Shown here: piece after piece, positions 24,082-35,320 of the stretch | Numbering within the stretch: the stretch's first letter is position 1 | How the letters are laid out: every line of letters begins with the position of its first letter | Source of the DNA: Diatrype stigma | Lineage: Eukaryota; Ascomycota; Sordariomycetes; Xylariales; Diatrypaceae | NCBI GenBank assembly: GCA_022225965.2 | Contig: JAKJXP020000024.1 | Coordinates: forward strand, 62,001 to 126,000 | Direction of reading: 5' to 3' | Length of the DNA: 64,000 bases | The notes under the pieces: generated by a model | What the model saw: the letters and a program-made list of their open reading frames with translations, nothing else | Databases searched by the model: none | What the model was told of the DNA's origin: nothing | Program-made: the position numbers and the translations under genes

Positions 24082-25893
24082 CTAAGAGAAGGACCCGGTC
24101 AACCCAGGCGTCTCGTTAAAGACATCTGGGAATTCCTTCTCCATACTCGCAGCCCTCTTCTTCATCTTCACGCCCTCATGCTTGTACCAAGCAAAAGCTA
24201 TGCATAAAGTGAGAAGCATCAAAGGTAAAGATACTTGTAACCATCTTTCCAGGGCACGTACGGAAAAGCTTGGCACGGACAACGAGCCAACATCACCTTG
24301 GTATTTCACTATGTCTGTGCTGAATAGAGTCTGTTGTAAAATCAGTCTTGGTATTGTCGGGACACACGGTGGGAAAAGTAGCTTACGGAAACAAATGTAG
24401 GGGGTAAGTAGATCAGAGTAATTACGGTGATGATCCGCATGGCGATGGCCTCCTGGGAGGCTTTCTCGGTTTGGCGCCACATCGTTGCGGAGAGGCCTTC
24501 CGCACGCACTGCAGTTTCGGTTTGGAGAAACTGGATGAACTAAAGCGTGTGGGTAAGCCGACACGACTTTTGGATAGATGGATATGAGCTTACAATTGCT
24601 TTCCGATCGGCCACTGTCTTAACCAATATGTTGGCCCTTCGGATTTGCATCTTGACATCGTAAATAAGCTCGTGAAGCTGTGAACAGAACTGCTTCACGC
24701 TTCCACGGCAGGACATCTGAGCGGCTGTTGGAAATCCACTTTCTTCCACAAGCATGATGTAGAAGTTACGAAGAGACTCCAGATTATCACCGTTGGACTC
24801 GAGCACCATCACGGTCTCGTTGACTTTACCCTCGTATTCCTGCACTCGGAAAAGATCGTCTGTGTCAAGCTGTGATCTCGGGCTGTTCCTGAAGACGAAT
24901 TTGCTAGTCTGCGACTCTTAGTGTGAATCCAGCCCCCTTGGATATGGATGCTTACCAATGTCTCAACCGTCTCTTCCAATGATAAGAGATATAGCCGCCA
25001 GCCTTGGGTAGACCATCGTGCAATTTCTAGATGCACATTTAGGCTAGACTTGAAAGACGCCGCAACTGTCTCGTACTTTTCTCTATAGTTCAAGTTTGCA
25101 TTGATGATCTCAGTGATTCTGTCCTTTATCGCGGCGTGGGGGTCGCCGAAGAGCCAGAGTTGAATGCCACTGCCGATATCTAGTTGGTGGTGGACTGCGG
25201 CTTGACGAATCTTCCATGAACCGTTCTGTTTCCGCACCACGGTTTTGAGATTGTAGCATAGCTGGTAACGCCGTCCGCTTCGCCTTAGACCATCGATGAC
25301 AGTTCCTTCATCCGGATTTTGCAAGTGAATCTCTGACCGAAACCCACTAAACCGCAACTCACGATCTTCAGCAGAAGGTGAACCGTACACATCGAGGAAA
25401 TCGAAGAAGTTGGGCGATACTTGATAGTAACTTAATAGTCTTTGAAGGCTCTTCAAGCTTATTCTCAGAGGTGAAACTACTGTATCCGCCAGCAGGAATC
25501 TGGGAGGTCATTTAGTATGTGTCTGCGGGATCCTAAGGTACACTGGGATGCTGACATAAAGCGACATGAGGGGTCCTCTTTCGTTACAAGGGGACCGGTG
25601 TATTTCGTTGGGTCGGTGGTGTCTGCTGTAGAATTATCTCCCAACAATTGCTTGAGAGCTTCATCCGATCGGAGATTCGTCTTGATCACATCCCCGTTTG
25701 CTAACACATCCTTCGTCGCTATGAGGGTTTCATTGTCGGAGACTAGAAGTTCGCTGGCTCGGTCCTGCAGTCGCTCGGATATGTCATGTAGCTGATGAGC
25801 CCCGTATGTATCTCCCTGGATCAAGTTTCTGGGGAAACTTTCGAAGCCCCGGTATGAAGATACAAAGGCAATTGGGAGGGAAATAGCCGCCAT
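24082..25893 (-). CDS. CorA-like two-helix membrane protein
   Basis: Five exons, 25893-25544, 25499-24956, 24908-24594, 24539-24387 and 24330-24082, close in frame to 536 residues. The N-terminal half (SYRGFESFPRNLIQG, LLVSDNETLIATKDVLANGD, SYYQVSPNFFDFLDVYG) resembles the cytosolic domain of fungal CorA-like transporter proteins. A long helical stretch follows, with coiled-coil character (REKYETVAASFKSSLNVHLE). Near the C-terminus come two membrane segments, ITVITLIYLPPTFVSTLF and WLQVSLPLMLLTLCIAFAWY, in the CorA layout. The GMN signature of true CorA Mg2+ channels is absent, so metal transport is uncertain. The first intron is short (44 bases) and is the weakest splice call. I chose the ATG at 25893 because an upstream in-frame ATG would add an unrelated Ser/Pro-rich leader. 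Confidence 0.75.
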
Positions 25894-26764
25894 TCTGGTT
25901 GTATCTATGTATGAATGTCGTCGTGGGTGTTTTGAGAAAGACGTTGCTGACAGTGGAATCGTGGAAAGCCCATTGTGTGATATTGAAGGGGCTCGATTTA
26001 TAGGAGAGTGGCCAGGCAGACTTGTCAGCCTATCTAGGACCTGTCCGACCTGCGGAAGCATTTACCCCTGAAGTAAGTAGGCTTAGGCTGGGCTCGGCCG
26101 GGCTACACGGTACGCAGTAAGCGCCGCCCACCGAGATTGAGAACGTGGCTCGTCCACCTGGCACAATGAGATATTACACATCAAGTAAAAGCCTTGAGAG
26201 GCTGAATTGGCCTTGGATTATTCGCCTTCACATGACGCAAACCTTGTTCAACCTGACAAGCAGTGGCGATAAAAATAGCTAGGGCTAATCATAATTTTGC
26301 AATTTGTCTTGCCGAAGAACGGCGAAACTGAACACTAACACTGCATTGGCGGATGTTCCAATAGTAGATATCGTCGACCATACGTTAATTTGTACATTGA
26401 CGTTTATGTACCCGTCGTGCTTAGACAACATGATGAGCTTGACATCGAACCAAACAAGTCCATCCTAGTAAGGGAAATGCCATCTTGGTGGAATGCCTGC
26501 CGTGTAGATAGATTGCTGTGCTCCGACTAAGCTCCTCCGGCATTCAAGGAGGCATTCAAGGGAACATATAGGGCGGAGCGACGACCTCATTCGTTCCACG
26601 TGAGGCCATCTCCTCCCTATCCTCCTCTTTCCATCAGTCAAAATACTAACGCTGTGGCAAAAGTAGTGTTCCCCAGGTCGATATGGCTGCTCGCCTGACC
26701 TTTTCTTGGTGGTTCGAGCTGTGGTAGTTGTAAATATCAAAAGACCGGGTTAAATAGGTGGAAT
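25894..26764. other. Spacer upstream of the CorA-like gene
   Basis: No supported gene. Presumably it holds the promoter of the CorA-like gene and the 3' UTR of the small gene at 26765. An open frame at 26465-26740 (-) shows no features. Confidence 0.45.
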
Positions 26765-27229
26765 TCAGACGTTATTAGGAATTGGATCGGGACTGGGTGA
26801 ACTATGGCGTTTAGGGTCGGTCTTGTAGTCAAGCATGTCTCGCAAATTGTCGATATCGCAGAGTTCTTTCTAAAGACATGCTTAGTAAATGTGCTTTTAT
26901 GCAACTATGGGTACGACTCACATCAGTGAGTTTCCGAGGGGTGCTGAAGTGGAAATGGTCATTTATGATACCCTCAACCGCGGATTAGTGCATGTGTACA
27001 GAATATCGAGGAACTATCATCGGCTAACCAGCTCCTCCGCGAGTATTTTATCGAATGCGGACTCCTTGAATATTTTCAACAGCAAAGGTCGCAATTTCTT
27101 CCAATCTAAGTTGTATGCGCTGAGGCGTGTTGTAATATAGCCGTCGGGTGCTCTAGAAACCAGTGTATTTGACCGAAGTGGACGTGAAGATGGCCACGGC
27201 CCTTTTGGTGGCGTCGACTTCCGTGTCAT
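26765..27229 (-). CDS. 118-residue protein of unknown function, three exons
   Basis: Three exons, 27229-27029, 26972-26922 and 26869-26765, join in phase 0 through GT-AG introns of 56 and 52 bases to give 118 residues. The start MTRKSTPPKGPWPSSRPLRS is basic and Pro-rich. A helical, charged middle follows (YNLDWKKLRPLLLKIF, ESAFDKILAEEL), then FHFSTPRKLTDKELCDIDNL and a polar tail ending PIPNNV. No signal peptide, membrane segment or known motif is visible. The spliced reading is favoured because all three exons share one phase and keep amphipathic character, while the unspliced frame stops early. It lies 0.87 kb upstream of the CorA-like gene on the same strand. I do not recognise a family. 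Confidence 0.55.
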
Positions 27230-28479
27230 ATTAGATTAAGATTCTGTAAGGGGCGCCCTAATAATATAAGGTTTCGAGAACTACGAGTAGATGTAATGGG
27301 AAGACTGAATAACGGGTGCTTTTGAAAGATGAAGATGAGAATGTAAACAGATTCGTAGGTGACAAGAAAAGAACGGGCTCAGGCAAATCAAATCGGATAT
27401 GAAGTTCTTGAGCGACGGCATGAGCGGGGTAGTGCTCTCATTCACCAAGAAGTCGCTGGATCATGCTGCCCGTTGCCTGACAAGGCAACAACCATTGGAT
27501 CGCTGCCTAAGAACTCGGTACAAGGTATGCTAAAGCACTGGTTAAAGCGTGCGACACATCTACAATTACGCCACCCTAAAGAACTGATAGCTTACTGGCA
27601 TACCATCCTATATTGCTACGTAACAAGCTATGTTCATGGGGCTACTTATATCGTTCATGGACGATACATACTGTTATACTGCAATAACTTGGAAACATAC
27701 CTAGAGAGATACCGTGTATTCAGGGGCCACGGTTCTAGTTGCTATTCCCCAATTTGTTGGAGATGCGGAGATGCTTGCGTCGCTACTTCAACGTTAGAAC
27801 TTCCACAGGTTGTATTGTAGGCAGGTACATTGCCTACCCAAGTGTCAATCTTGACAGGGTATTGGTAGAGTGTCAGCCAACTATGCAGTGGGCAGGCGAT
27901 TGCATAGCCACCACCACACTTTGACAGAGAGCTTGCAGGAGCTTGCCTTGGATGGTGGGGTTGATGGGCGACCATCCTGCGCAACGGGGATGTCAATGAT
28001 TGGAGCCAGGCCTGCCAGTTGGAGATGTAAACGACGTTGTTTTAGCTGGAGGTAACCGGTTTCTCTAAGTTGATGAACTGGAGGGCTCGCAACTCTATCG
28101 TGTAGGGTAGGGGGCTACGAGTGAACAGCTAGTCGTATTGAGAGCTGAAAGCACCGATGTTCCCCTGTTGTGCAACCCTAGACTATCATCTCCTTTTCTA
28201 TCTGGACCAAAAGGAAAGCAAGTCTCAGAAAGCTCGAAATCAACGAGTGTATTATGTTGCTAACAAGGGTATGAAGCCCACCGCCTTTTTTCCGAACCAG
28301 AAACGCCGTCGCAATGCAATGTGATCAGGTAGCTAGCATATACACATCCACCAAGCCCTACTACTGTCCTTTCATTTTTTACAAACGCATCCATCACCCA
28401 TATCCTATCGGCCTTCGACATGCTCATTCCTCGGTGCCCCCTATTACCGACCCGCTTGCTCGCTCGCTCGTCCACCCAA
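27230..28479. other. Intergenic, no convincing gene
   Basis: It includes the presumed promoter of the 118-residue gene and the 3' UTR of UTP15. A plus-strand open frame at 27359-27820 begins with GTG rather than ATG and has an atypical Tyr/His-rich composition, so I leave it out. Confidence 0.45.
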
Positions 28480-30135
28480 CTACGCCGAACCGACCAGCAG
28501 GCTCCCCAGCATGCCACCGGTCTGGGTAGCGACCTGGGCCCTCTCGACCTCCTGCCGGACGCGGCGGTGGAGGGTGCGGAAGCCGGCGGCAAGCTCGGCG
28601 CTGCCGCCGGCGAACTCGGCGTACAGCTCGAGGAGGTGGGTGGCGACGTCGACACAGACGCCGACGTAGCGGGGGTCGACGACGTGGGTCTGGACCCAGC
28701 GCAGGACGGGCAGGACGCCGGCCTCGTCGCGGCCGGCGAGGGCGTCGCGCAGGGCGCTGCGGTGCCGCAGCGCCACGAGCAGCGTCAGCACGGTCAGGGG
28801 GCTGTGGTCGCGCGCGGCGCGATCGAGGACGCGGTCGAGCGCGGGCCCGTACCGGCCCCGGCGCAGGTCCTTCTGCCAGGGCGTCTCGCGCCGCGCCCGG
28901 CTGAGGTCGTTGGCCACGACGACGACGTCGGCGCCCTCGCCGACGACCTGGTCCAGCCGCCGCTGCGCCGCGACCCGCCGCTTCCGCTTGCCCTTGGCCC
29001 GGTCGTGCGCCTCGATCGTGCCCGCCACCAGCGCCGCCATCTCGCGCTCGCGCTCCTGCTCGCGCCGCGCCTCGGGCCCCGCCAGCCGCGTGCGCAGCGA
29101 CAGCATGCCGGACTGCAGGCCGACGGCGAGGTGGCGATCGGTGATGTTGTTGCTGTTGTCGTCGCTAGAGCCGGACCCGGTGCCGATGACGCGCACGGCG
29201 AGGACGGGGGACGGGTACTTGATGCCGGCGACGACGTTCCAGCCGGTGGTCTCGAAGATCTTGACGTGGCCGTCGAGGCCGCCCGAGACGAGGCGGCGGC
29301 CGCCCGACGCGAGCGACAGCGACGTGACGGTCTTCTGGTGGTTGCTGATGATGTGCTGCGGCTTGGCGGCCACGAGGTCGAGCACGGAGATCTGGTTCCC
29401 CGCGGCGGCGAGCACCGTGGTGCCCGAGGGCAGCGGGAGCACGTCCTCGACGGGCGCGGCGTGCTTGAAGGTCATGACGGCGGCGCCGCCGGGCGCGATG
29501 CGCGGGTCCCACAGCCGCACGGTGGCGTCGTAGCTGCCCGACACGAGCATGTTGGACATGGTGCCGGGCATGAAGCTGCCGCTGCGCACGTAGTCGGCGT
29601 GGCCGGCGAAGGCGGCGGTGCTGGCCTGGCTGGGCAGGTCCCAGAGGCGCACGGTCTTGTCGTCGCTGGTGCTCATCAGGGTGGTGAGGTCGGCGGGCGA
29701 GAACTTGGTGGTCCAGACGGGCTGGCGGTGGGTGGTCCAGGTCTTGAGGATGGCGCGCGACCCGACGTCGAAGACTTGGATCCGGCCCGTGTCGTCGCCG
29801 GCCGCGACGATGCGGCCGTCGCGCCGCACGTCGCCGCTCCGCGCGATGTCGCCGAACCGCGTGATGGTCTTGGCCAGCTTGCGCGTCCGGATGGAGTAGA
29901 TCTGCACGCGCGTCCCCGTCGTGACGGCGAAGTAGTCGTTGCCCGAGGCGCTGTTGCCGCCGCCGACGTTGGCCGGGTTGGCCGACGGCACGGTGATGTG
30001 CGTCACGGGGTACTGGGTCGGCGACGGGATCACCAGCTGGTTCTTGAACGACTTCCAGTACCGCTGCTCAGCGGTTATGGGCGCCGGCCCCGAAGGCAGC
30101 TTCAGCTGCGGGAGCGGTGCCACTTCTGCTGCCAT
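28480..30135 (-). CDS. UTP15: U3 snoRNP WD40 protein Utp15
   Basis: One uninterrupted frame of 551 residues. The start MAAEVAPLPQLKLPSGPAPI, with QRYWKSFKNQLVI just after, is typical of Utp15 (t-Utp/UtpA subcomplex). WD40 repeats follow (VWTTKFSPADLTTLMSTSDD, KTVRLWDLPSQA, GSYDATVRLWDPRI, GGLDGHVKIFETTGW) to about residue 330. After that comes the family's C-terminal helical UTP15_C domain (RYGPALDRVLDRAARDHSP, LTVLVALRHRSALRDALAG, DPRYVGVCVDVATHLLELYA). The protein acts in the nucleolus in pre-18S rRNA processing and supports rDNA transcription. The coding sequence is strongly GC-rich at third positions. It is divergent from the hydratase gene, 573 bases away. Confidence 0.93.
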   Translation of the reverse strand: MAAEVAPLPQLKLPSGPAPITAEQRYWKSFKNQLVIPSPTQYPVTHITVPSANPANVGGGNSASGNDYFAVTTGTRVQIYSIRTRKLAKTITRFGDIARSGDVRRDGRIVAAGDDTGRIQVFDVGSRAILKTWTTHRQPVWTTKFSPADLTTLMSTSDDKTVRLWDLPSQASTAAFAGHADYVRSGSFMPGTMSNMLVSGSYDATVRLWDPRIAPGGAAVMTFKHAAPVEDVLPLPSGTTVLAAAGNQISVLDLVAAKPQHIISNHQKTVTSLSLASGGRRLVSGGLDGHVKIFETTGWNVVAGIKYPSPVLAVRVIGTGSGSSDDNSNNITDRHLAVGLQSGMLSLRTRLAGPEARREQEREREMAALVAGTIEAHDRAKGKRKRRVAAQRRLDQVVGEGADVVVVANDLSRARRETPWQKDLRRGRYGPALDRVLDRAARDHSPLTVLTLLVALRHRSALRDALAGRDEAGVLPVLRWVQTHVVDPRYVGVCVDVATHLLELYAEFAGGSAELAAGFRTLHRRVRQEVERAQVATQTGGMLGSLLVGSA

Positions 30136-30708
30136 TGTGACGGCTGGGACAGTGGAGGGGTTGCTGCTGTTGTGTGGTCGTGGCCTGCTATAGGATGTAT
30201 AGGATGTTGTTTGTTACCGACTGCCCAGGCGTGTAGATAATAGATTGATTGATAAGAACTTTCCAAGATATTTTATTTTTTTTCCAACCCGCCAGCCAAT
30301 CAGCCAATCCAGGACGTTGTCGATAGCCTCTGGTGCGCTATCCCTATCGTAGTTAAGTTTGATGTAGGCGCATATGTAGTCCCACTAATTATTAGTGCGC
30401 TTCGTATGTGGGGCGTGGCTGCCCTTGGACCCCGGCAGCCCGGTTCCCCAGCCTCAGCCAACCGGTAACGTTAGCCTAGATGCCTCGGTTCCTTCTCACT
30501 AACCTTGAACTATTATTGATCACAAACCCGAAGCATTTCATAGAAGAGCCCTATATCCCTATTCCGTTGGTATTTGATTTATTCGCCTACTTATAGCTGC
30601 CTTCAAACGTGACTACAACAGAGTTATCGGCTTTCTTCAACTGAGCCTTGTAGTAGCTTCTTATCCCGTTATCTGTCCGCTAGAGCTACTTGCTGTATTA
30701 CATCAACA
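30136..30708. promoter_or_regulatory. Bidirectional intergenic region between UTP15 and the isomerase gene
   Basis: A 573-base spacer separates divergently transcribed genes, so it must hold both promoters. It contains GCCAGCCAATCAGCCAATCC at about 30291-30310 with two CCAAT cores, which are candidate CCAAT-binding-complex sites. Confidence 0.45.
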
Positions 30709-31678
30709 ATGTCTTCATTACAGGGATATACAGAGTTCAAGCACTTCCTCATTTCATCACCCGCCGAATATGTAGCGTCCGTTGAGATCAACCGGCCTAA
30801 GAAGTTGAACGCCTTCTTTGAGGAAATGTGGATTGAATTTGGCAAGATCTTCGAGAAGTTATCCCATGATCCGGAAGTTCGAGTGGTGGTTCTGTCCGGT
30901 GCTGGGGACAGAGCGTTCACGGCTGGCCTAGACGTTCACGCAGCAAGCGAAAATGTTGTCCTCGGTGGGGGTGATGCAAGCATTGATGGAGCGAGACGAG
31001 CAACGTTGAACAGACGACATCTCCTAGAGTTTCAGGATTGTATTGGCCAGGTAGAAAAATGCGAAAAGCGTAAGTGGAACTGCATGGAATTGATATCCTC
31101 CTAGCACTAAGCTGATTCTCTACCAGCCGTGATCTGTGTATTGCATGGGATATCGCTCGGTCTGGCTATCGATATCTCCTGTTGTGCCGATATCAGGATA
31201 TGTTCGAAGGACACCAAGCTCGCCGTCAAAGAGGTCGACATAGGCCTAGCTGCTGATATTGGCACTCTGAGCAGATTGCCGAAAGCAGTGTCGAGCTTCT
31301 CCTGGGTGAAAGACGTATGCCTGTCTGCAAGGGGCTTTGACGCGGACGAAGCACTTGCTGTCGGCTTCGTTAGCCAGGTGCTGGAAACGAAAGCCAAGGC
31401 TATCGAGACTGCTCTCCAGCTAGCCTCTCTTATAGCCTCGAAAAGCCCCGTTGCAGTACAGGGTACGAAGGAACTACTCAACCATGCCAGGGACAACTCC
31501 GTTGCAGACAGTAAGTGCAATCCGACTCGAGCTAGACCACCGGCCCCGCCACTGACAACGCGTGATAGGTCTGAGATACACTGGTGTCTGGAATCAGGCC
31601 ATGCTTCAAACGAACGATATCAAGGCGGCGCTCATGTCAGGGATCAAGAAAACGAAGCCGAGGTTTGAAAAACTCTGA
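30709..31678 (+). CDS. Enoyl-CoA hydratase/isomerase, dienoyl-CoA isomerase-like
   Basis: Three exons, 30709-31069, 31127-31510 and 31569-31678, close in frame to 284 residues of the crotonase fold. Visible family features are VASVEINRPKKLNAFFEEMW, VVLSGAGDRAFTAGLDVHA (oxyanion-hole region), PVICVLHGISLGLAIDISCCADIRIC (given in part) and EVDIGLAADIGTLSRLPK. The last, with acidic residues around GLAADIG, is characteristic of delta(3,5)-delta(2,4)-dienoyl-CoA isomerase (ECH1/Dci1). That enzyme shifts double bonds during beta-oxidation of unsaturated fatty acids. The C-terminus is FEKL, only a weak match to a peroxisomal PTS1, so location is uncertain. Length fits the family. Confidence 0.88.
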
Positions 31679-31958
31679 GCCAAGACGAGATGTACTTGTT
31701 AGGTATTGTTGTTGTACAAGTAGACGGAGATTGATATTATTGTTGGTGATTTCCTTATGCGCCGGCCCGATTAGCAAACTATACTATGAATATAAAAGGA
31801 TTCCCGAAAAGTGCTCTACTGAATAGTCAGGGGTGAGATCCAGGTCGGCAGTTGATAACCCTAGAGCAGAGTCTTCATCTATGCTTGCGGTGTAGACGTG
31901 AGACGTTTTGCCAAGTGGGTTGATATCTTAGCGAACCCGTGCATCAGAATTGACTTGT

Positions 31959-32336
31959 TTATTTGACATCCCGATCTGAATCTGAGTCGTTCTCGACTAC
32001 AGGGACCGTCTCCTTCAACCTCTACATTGCAGTGCTGTGTTAGCCGGAGATACGTTCTCTCATGAAACCAGCATTGGGCTTCGACTTACGTCATCGAGTC
32101 TCGCCTTCAATTCGCCCAAATGGTTCTCCTTGATCAAAAGGTGCGTCTCGTCGAGATCCTCAATGATGTATGCGTTGTTCTCGCTATCAAGGTTGATAAT
32201 AATCGACTTGATGGAAGGGTCGCACTCGACCAACACGCCTGTCAGCAAGGGTTAGCATGACTGGCCCACCGATCTTGGTATTGGACTGTGAACCTCTAAC
32301 TGCAACAACGTTGCCTTTACTTCGTTTTTCGGACAT
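31959..32336 (-). CDS. TFB5: TFIIH subunit Tfb5 (GTF2H5/TTDA)
   Basis: Three exons, 32336-32294, 32238-32090 and 32021-31959, close in frame to 84 residues. The core VRGVLVECDPSIKSIIINLD, followed by YIIEDLDETHLLIKENHLGE and LKARLDD, matches Tfb5/GTF2H5. This is the smallest core subunit of TFIIH; it binds Tfb2/p52 and is needed for nucleotide excision repair and general transcription. A C-terminal extension (RLKETVPVVENDSDSDRDVK) adds about 15 polar residues. The gene is convergent with the dienoyl-CoA isomerase gene (280 bases apart) and co-directional with PAC1 upstream. Confidence 0.9.
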
Positions 32337-32976
32337 GATAACTGTATCTCCGGGAGACAGAGGCTATCCGTAACCTCTACGTATGGAACTTCTTCAGATT
32401 GCACCTCCTTTCTCTGGGTATGTTTCTGTCACGAATATACGGGCAATTGTAGCTTAGCTGCTTACTTAGTAGCTAAGTTCGTGTCTATTCGTCAGCGAGG
32501 TAGGCCAAAAGAAGTTGAACATTGAAGTACTTGGTAAAGCTAGCGTCTTTGGCTAGATGGATGGTGCTTTTACATAGACTGATAGGCTAGCATTTGCCGC
32601 TGATTGTGGCCCCGCTAGTTGCTATGTGCTCCGTATTGTATGTACAATACTACATACATATATGTAGTTTTTCCATCCACACATTCGTGGATGCAGTGTC
32701 ATGAATAGGTACTTAAGAAATGCAGGAATACTGAAATTTATTGTAAAATTTCTATGTGATATTGTACAACTGGCAATATAAACACCCAAATAGCAGGCTG
32801 GCGGCTGGGCGCGGCCACTAATTTTCAGTAAACACCAACTTGGGAACTTCCACAACAATGTCTGCATCATGGGGCCACGGCTGCCATCCCCAGACTCATT
32901 GGACGACACCGCTTGAGCCTATCTTGAACAGGTAGCGGATTTCCAGTCTCGTCACGTTCCATGAAGCAGCAACACA
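32337..32976. other. Spacer between TFB5 and PAC1
   Basis: 640 bases with the TFB5 promoter and the PAC1 3' UTR. No other gene is supported. Confidence 0.5.
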
Positions 32977-34460
32977 TCAATTGGCAAAGATTCTGAGCTT
33001 TGTATCGACGCTTCCGCTGGCTATTACGCAGCGGATTTGCTCGGGTCTCTCCAACCGGCTGAGCGATGTCCCATTATGTAGTCCTGCGCCACTATCGGAA
33101 GAACTAGTGGATTGAGAAAGCCTCGGTGCCCATCTTAGGGATGTCACGAAGCGCTCGTGTGTCTCTCCGAGCACCCTGACGCACTTGCCCCCCTGGGCTA
33201 GGTCCCAGCACCGCAATGTCTTGTCGTCCGAGACTGACAGGAGATACCTGCCACCGGGGTGGAAAATGATGGACCGCACCCAATTGTCGTGGCCAGCCAA
33301 AGTCACGAGACACGTACCGCGAGAGTCCCAGATCTTGATGGTCTTGTCTCGCGAGCCGGTCGCCATGAACTCCGCCGCACTGCTCGCGGGCGGGGGTTTG
33401 ACACCGGCGAGGGCGGCGAGGTGTTCGTATGAAGTTGGTGGTGCTATCGCACAGCACTCATTGAAGTGCTCGTGGCCGATCATGATTGTCTTGATTTCAT
33501 GGCTAGGGGTGGAGATATCCCATAATCGAGCGCTCATATCATCCCCGGTCGACAGGAGGAATCGCCCGTCGACGGAGGGGCAAACGTCCCTGACCCAGCC
33601 AACATGGCCATGGAGTGTCCCCGTGCAGTAACCGGTGCTCGTGTCCCATATCTTCAGCGTCTGATCTCTACTGGCACTGACAAGCGATGTCCCTGAGATG
33701 AAGCGAACGGCGCTGACGCTGTGCTCGTGGCCTACTAAAGTTCGAACATTCTTATACTCGTCCGCCGGATCCCAGAGTTTAATTGCGAGATCTGCGCTAC
33801 AGGACGCAAGGAGCACGCTGCCCTTGGGGCCACCATAGTCCAGATCTGCTACTGCCCGCGTATGTCCCTTTATCGTCCTCTCCAAGGAGCCCTCCTCCCA
33901 ATCCCATATTTTGATGGTGTAGTCGTCCGAGCCGGTAGCGATAGAGGAGAAAACAGGGTGAAAGGCGACACAGTTGATGGCGCCTCGATGCGACTCGAGC
34001 GTATACCGGGGGGCTGCTGTAGGCAGCCAGGATGACGGGTCCTTGGCCCGTTGGGAAAGGGAGACGGGCGTTAGGTTCTCGAGGTCCGATTGCAGCTTCG
34101 CATTGCGAGACTCGAGCTCCATGATCTACACCCAATATCTGGTCAGATATTGGCGCCAAGAGATCCTAAGCTTAAGAACGGGAATCAAGAACGCAGGCGT
34201 GCCTTTCTCTGCAGTCGAACAACACCGACCCATTTCTTCTCTAGCAAGACCTCGTACTTCTTCGCTATCGCGGCATCGAACGTGTCCTCGTCGAGGTTTG
34301 TCTCCTGCCGAAAGGCACTCGCTGTGCCATGTAGGCCGCTTGCCAACAGGTAGGCAAGCATGGCTTTGTGACTACCCGCTTATGAGTCAACACGGCCAGT
34401 ACATAGGTTCCACTCGACTTACAGCTCTTCGGCCTGTCGGTCAGACAGCATGGGACTCAT
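32977..34460 (-). CDS. PAC1: Nuclear distribution protein PAC1/LIS1 (NudF)
   Basis: Three exons, 34460-34423, 34371-34203 and 34125-32977, close in frame to 451 residues. A LisH dimerisation motif lies at the N-terminus ([20 protein letters not shown]), followed by a coiled coil ([20 protein letters not shown]). Seven WD40 repeats begin at about residue 108 ([46 protein letters not shown]) and run to the final [16 protein letters not shown]1/LIS1 regulates cytoplasmic dynein with NudE and drives nuclear migration along hyphae. The second intron (34202-34126) begins with GC instead of GT; phase 0 continuity of the coiled coil supports that junction. Length is normal for the family. Confidence 0.95.
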
Positions 34461-35320
34461 GGTGCGAGTCGCAGGTTTACGTGGGCTCGAGAAGCCACCG
34501 GTGAAGATGATGTTCGCGCTGGGTTGTTCATAGACCAAGCAAGGCGTTTTCCCGAACGCGTTTGTCTTGAAGACCCCAGAGTCTCTGGGACTCCTGTCGC
34601 CATACGAGAAGACTCCATGATCATACCCACACGTGCAAGCCTAACAAATCAGATACCTCCTGTACGGTCGTGCCGGTGCCGTACAGCGGCCCGAGACATA
34701 TTTCCAATCTTCGTGTTAAGATTGTTTTTATTCGGTCGTGTACTTCGTCGGTGGACCGTGTACGTAGTTGCGTTAGCTGGTTGGGTAGGGCGTTCTTACG
34801 TTATGGCAGATGGAATATATCTGGAGCAGGGCCTAACTACCACATAATGACAGGGGTGATATACTGTAAATGCTGCGTGCATGTGGTTTCCACTATATAC
34901 ATAGGTACACGACGCATTCGCATTCGTAACTATCAGCCGACGCCGATATAGCAGGATCAAACTATATACTATATTGGACACTAACTTGGCCAAATGATTC
35001 TAGACTGACAATAAAATAATTAAACGACATTACCACCCACCGTGGTTCAGCCAAGCTGCTGTAAATATTACTATGTAAATGCAAGTACATAGTAAATGCA
35101 AATTCAAGTCGCAGTGAATAGTAAGGAGCTAGTTGACTAAAGTGCCCGTTCCGTCATAGCAAGATCCATCTTTACGATTTACCTCCCAGGCTACCTATCT
35201 ATAGGCACCTGCTAGAGCCATTGCCGTTAGCTTCGCGGGCCGATGCATGGGTACTACTTAGGTACCTAGTCCAGTAGCCAGGTACATACAGACTGTGTCC
35301 AACTTCGTACTTGGAAGGAT
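34461..35320. other. PAC1 promoter region and spacer
   Basis: No supported gene. The sequence becomes AT-richer at 34840-35150 and carries repeated ATGCAAGTACATAGTAAATGC-like words near 35076-35100. Confidence 0.45.

Noticed and set aside
27359..27820. 153-codon plus-strand frame
   Set aside because: It begins with GTG, is Tyr/His/Cys-rich in a random-looking way, and has no homology I recognise.
28420..30240. 606-codon plus-strand frame opposite UTP15
   Set aside because: A shadow of the GC-rich third positions of UTP15; it is Ala/Gly/Asp/Arg/His-rich with no domain.
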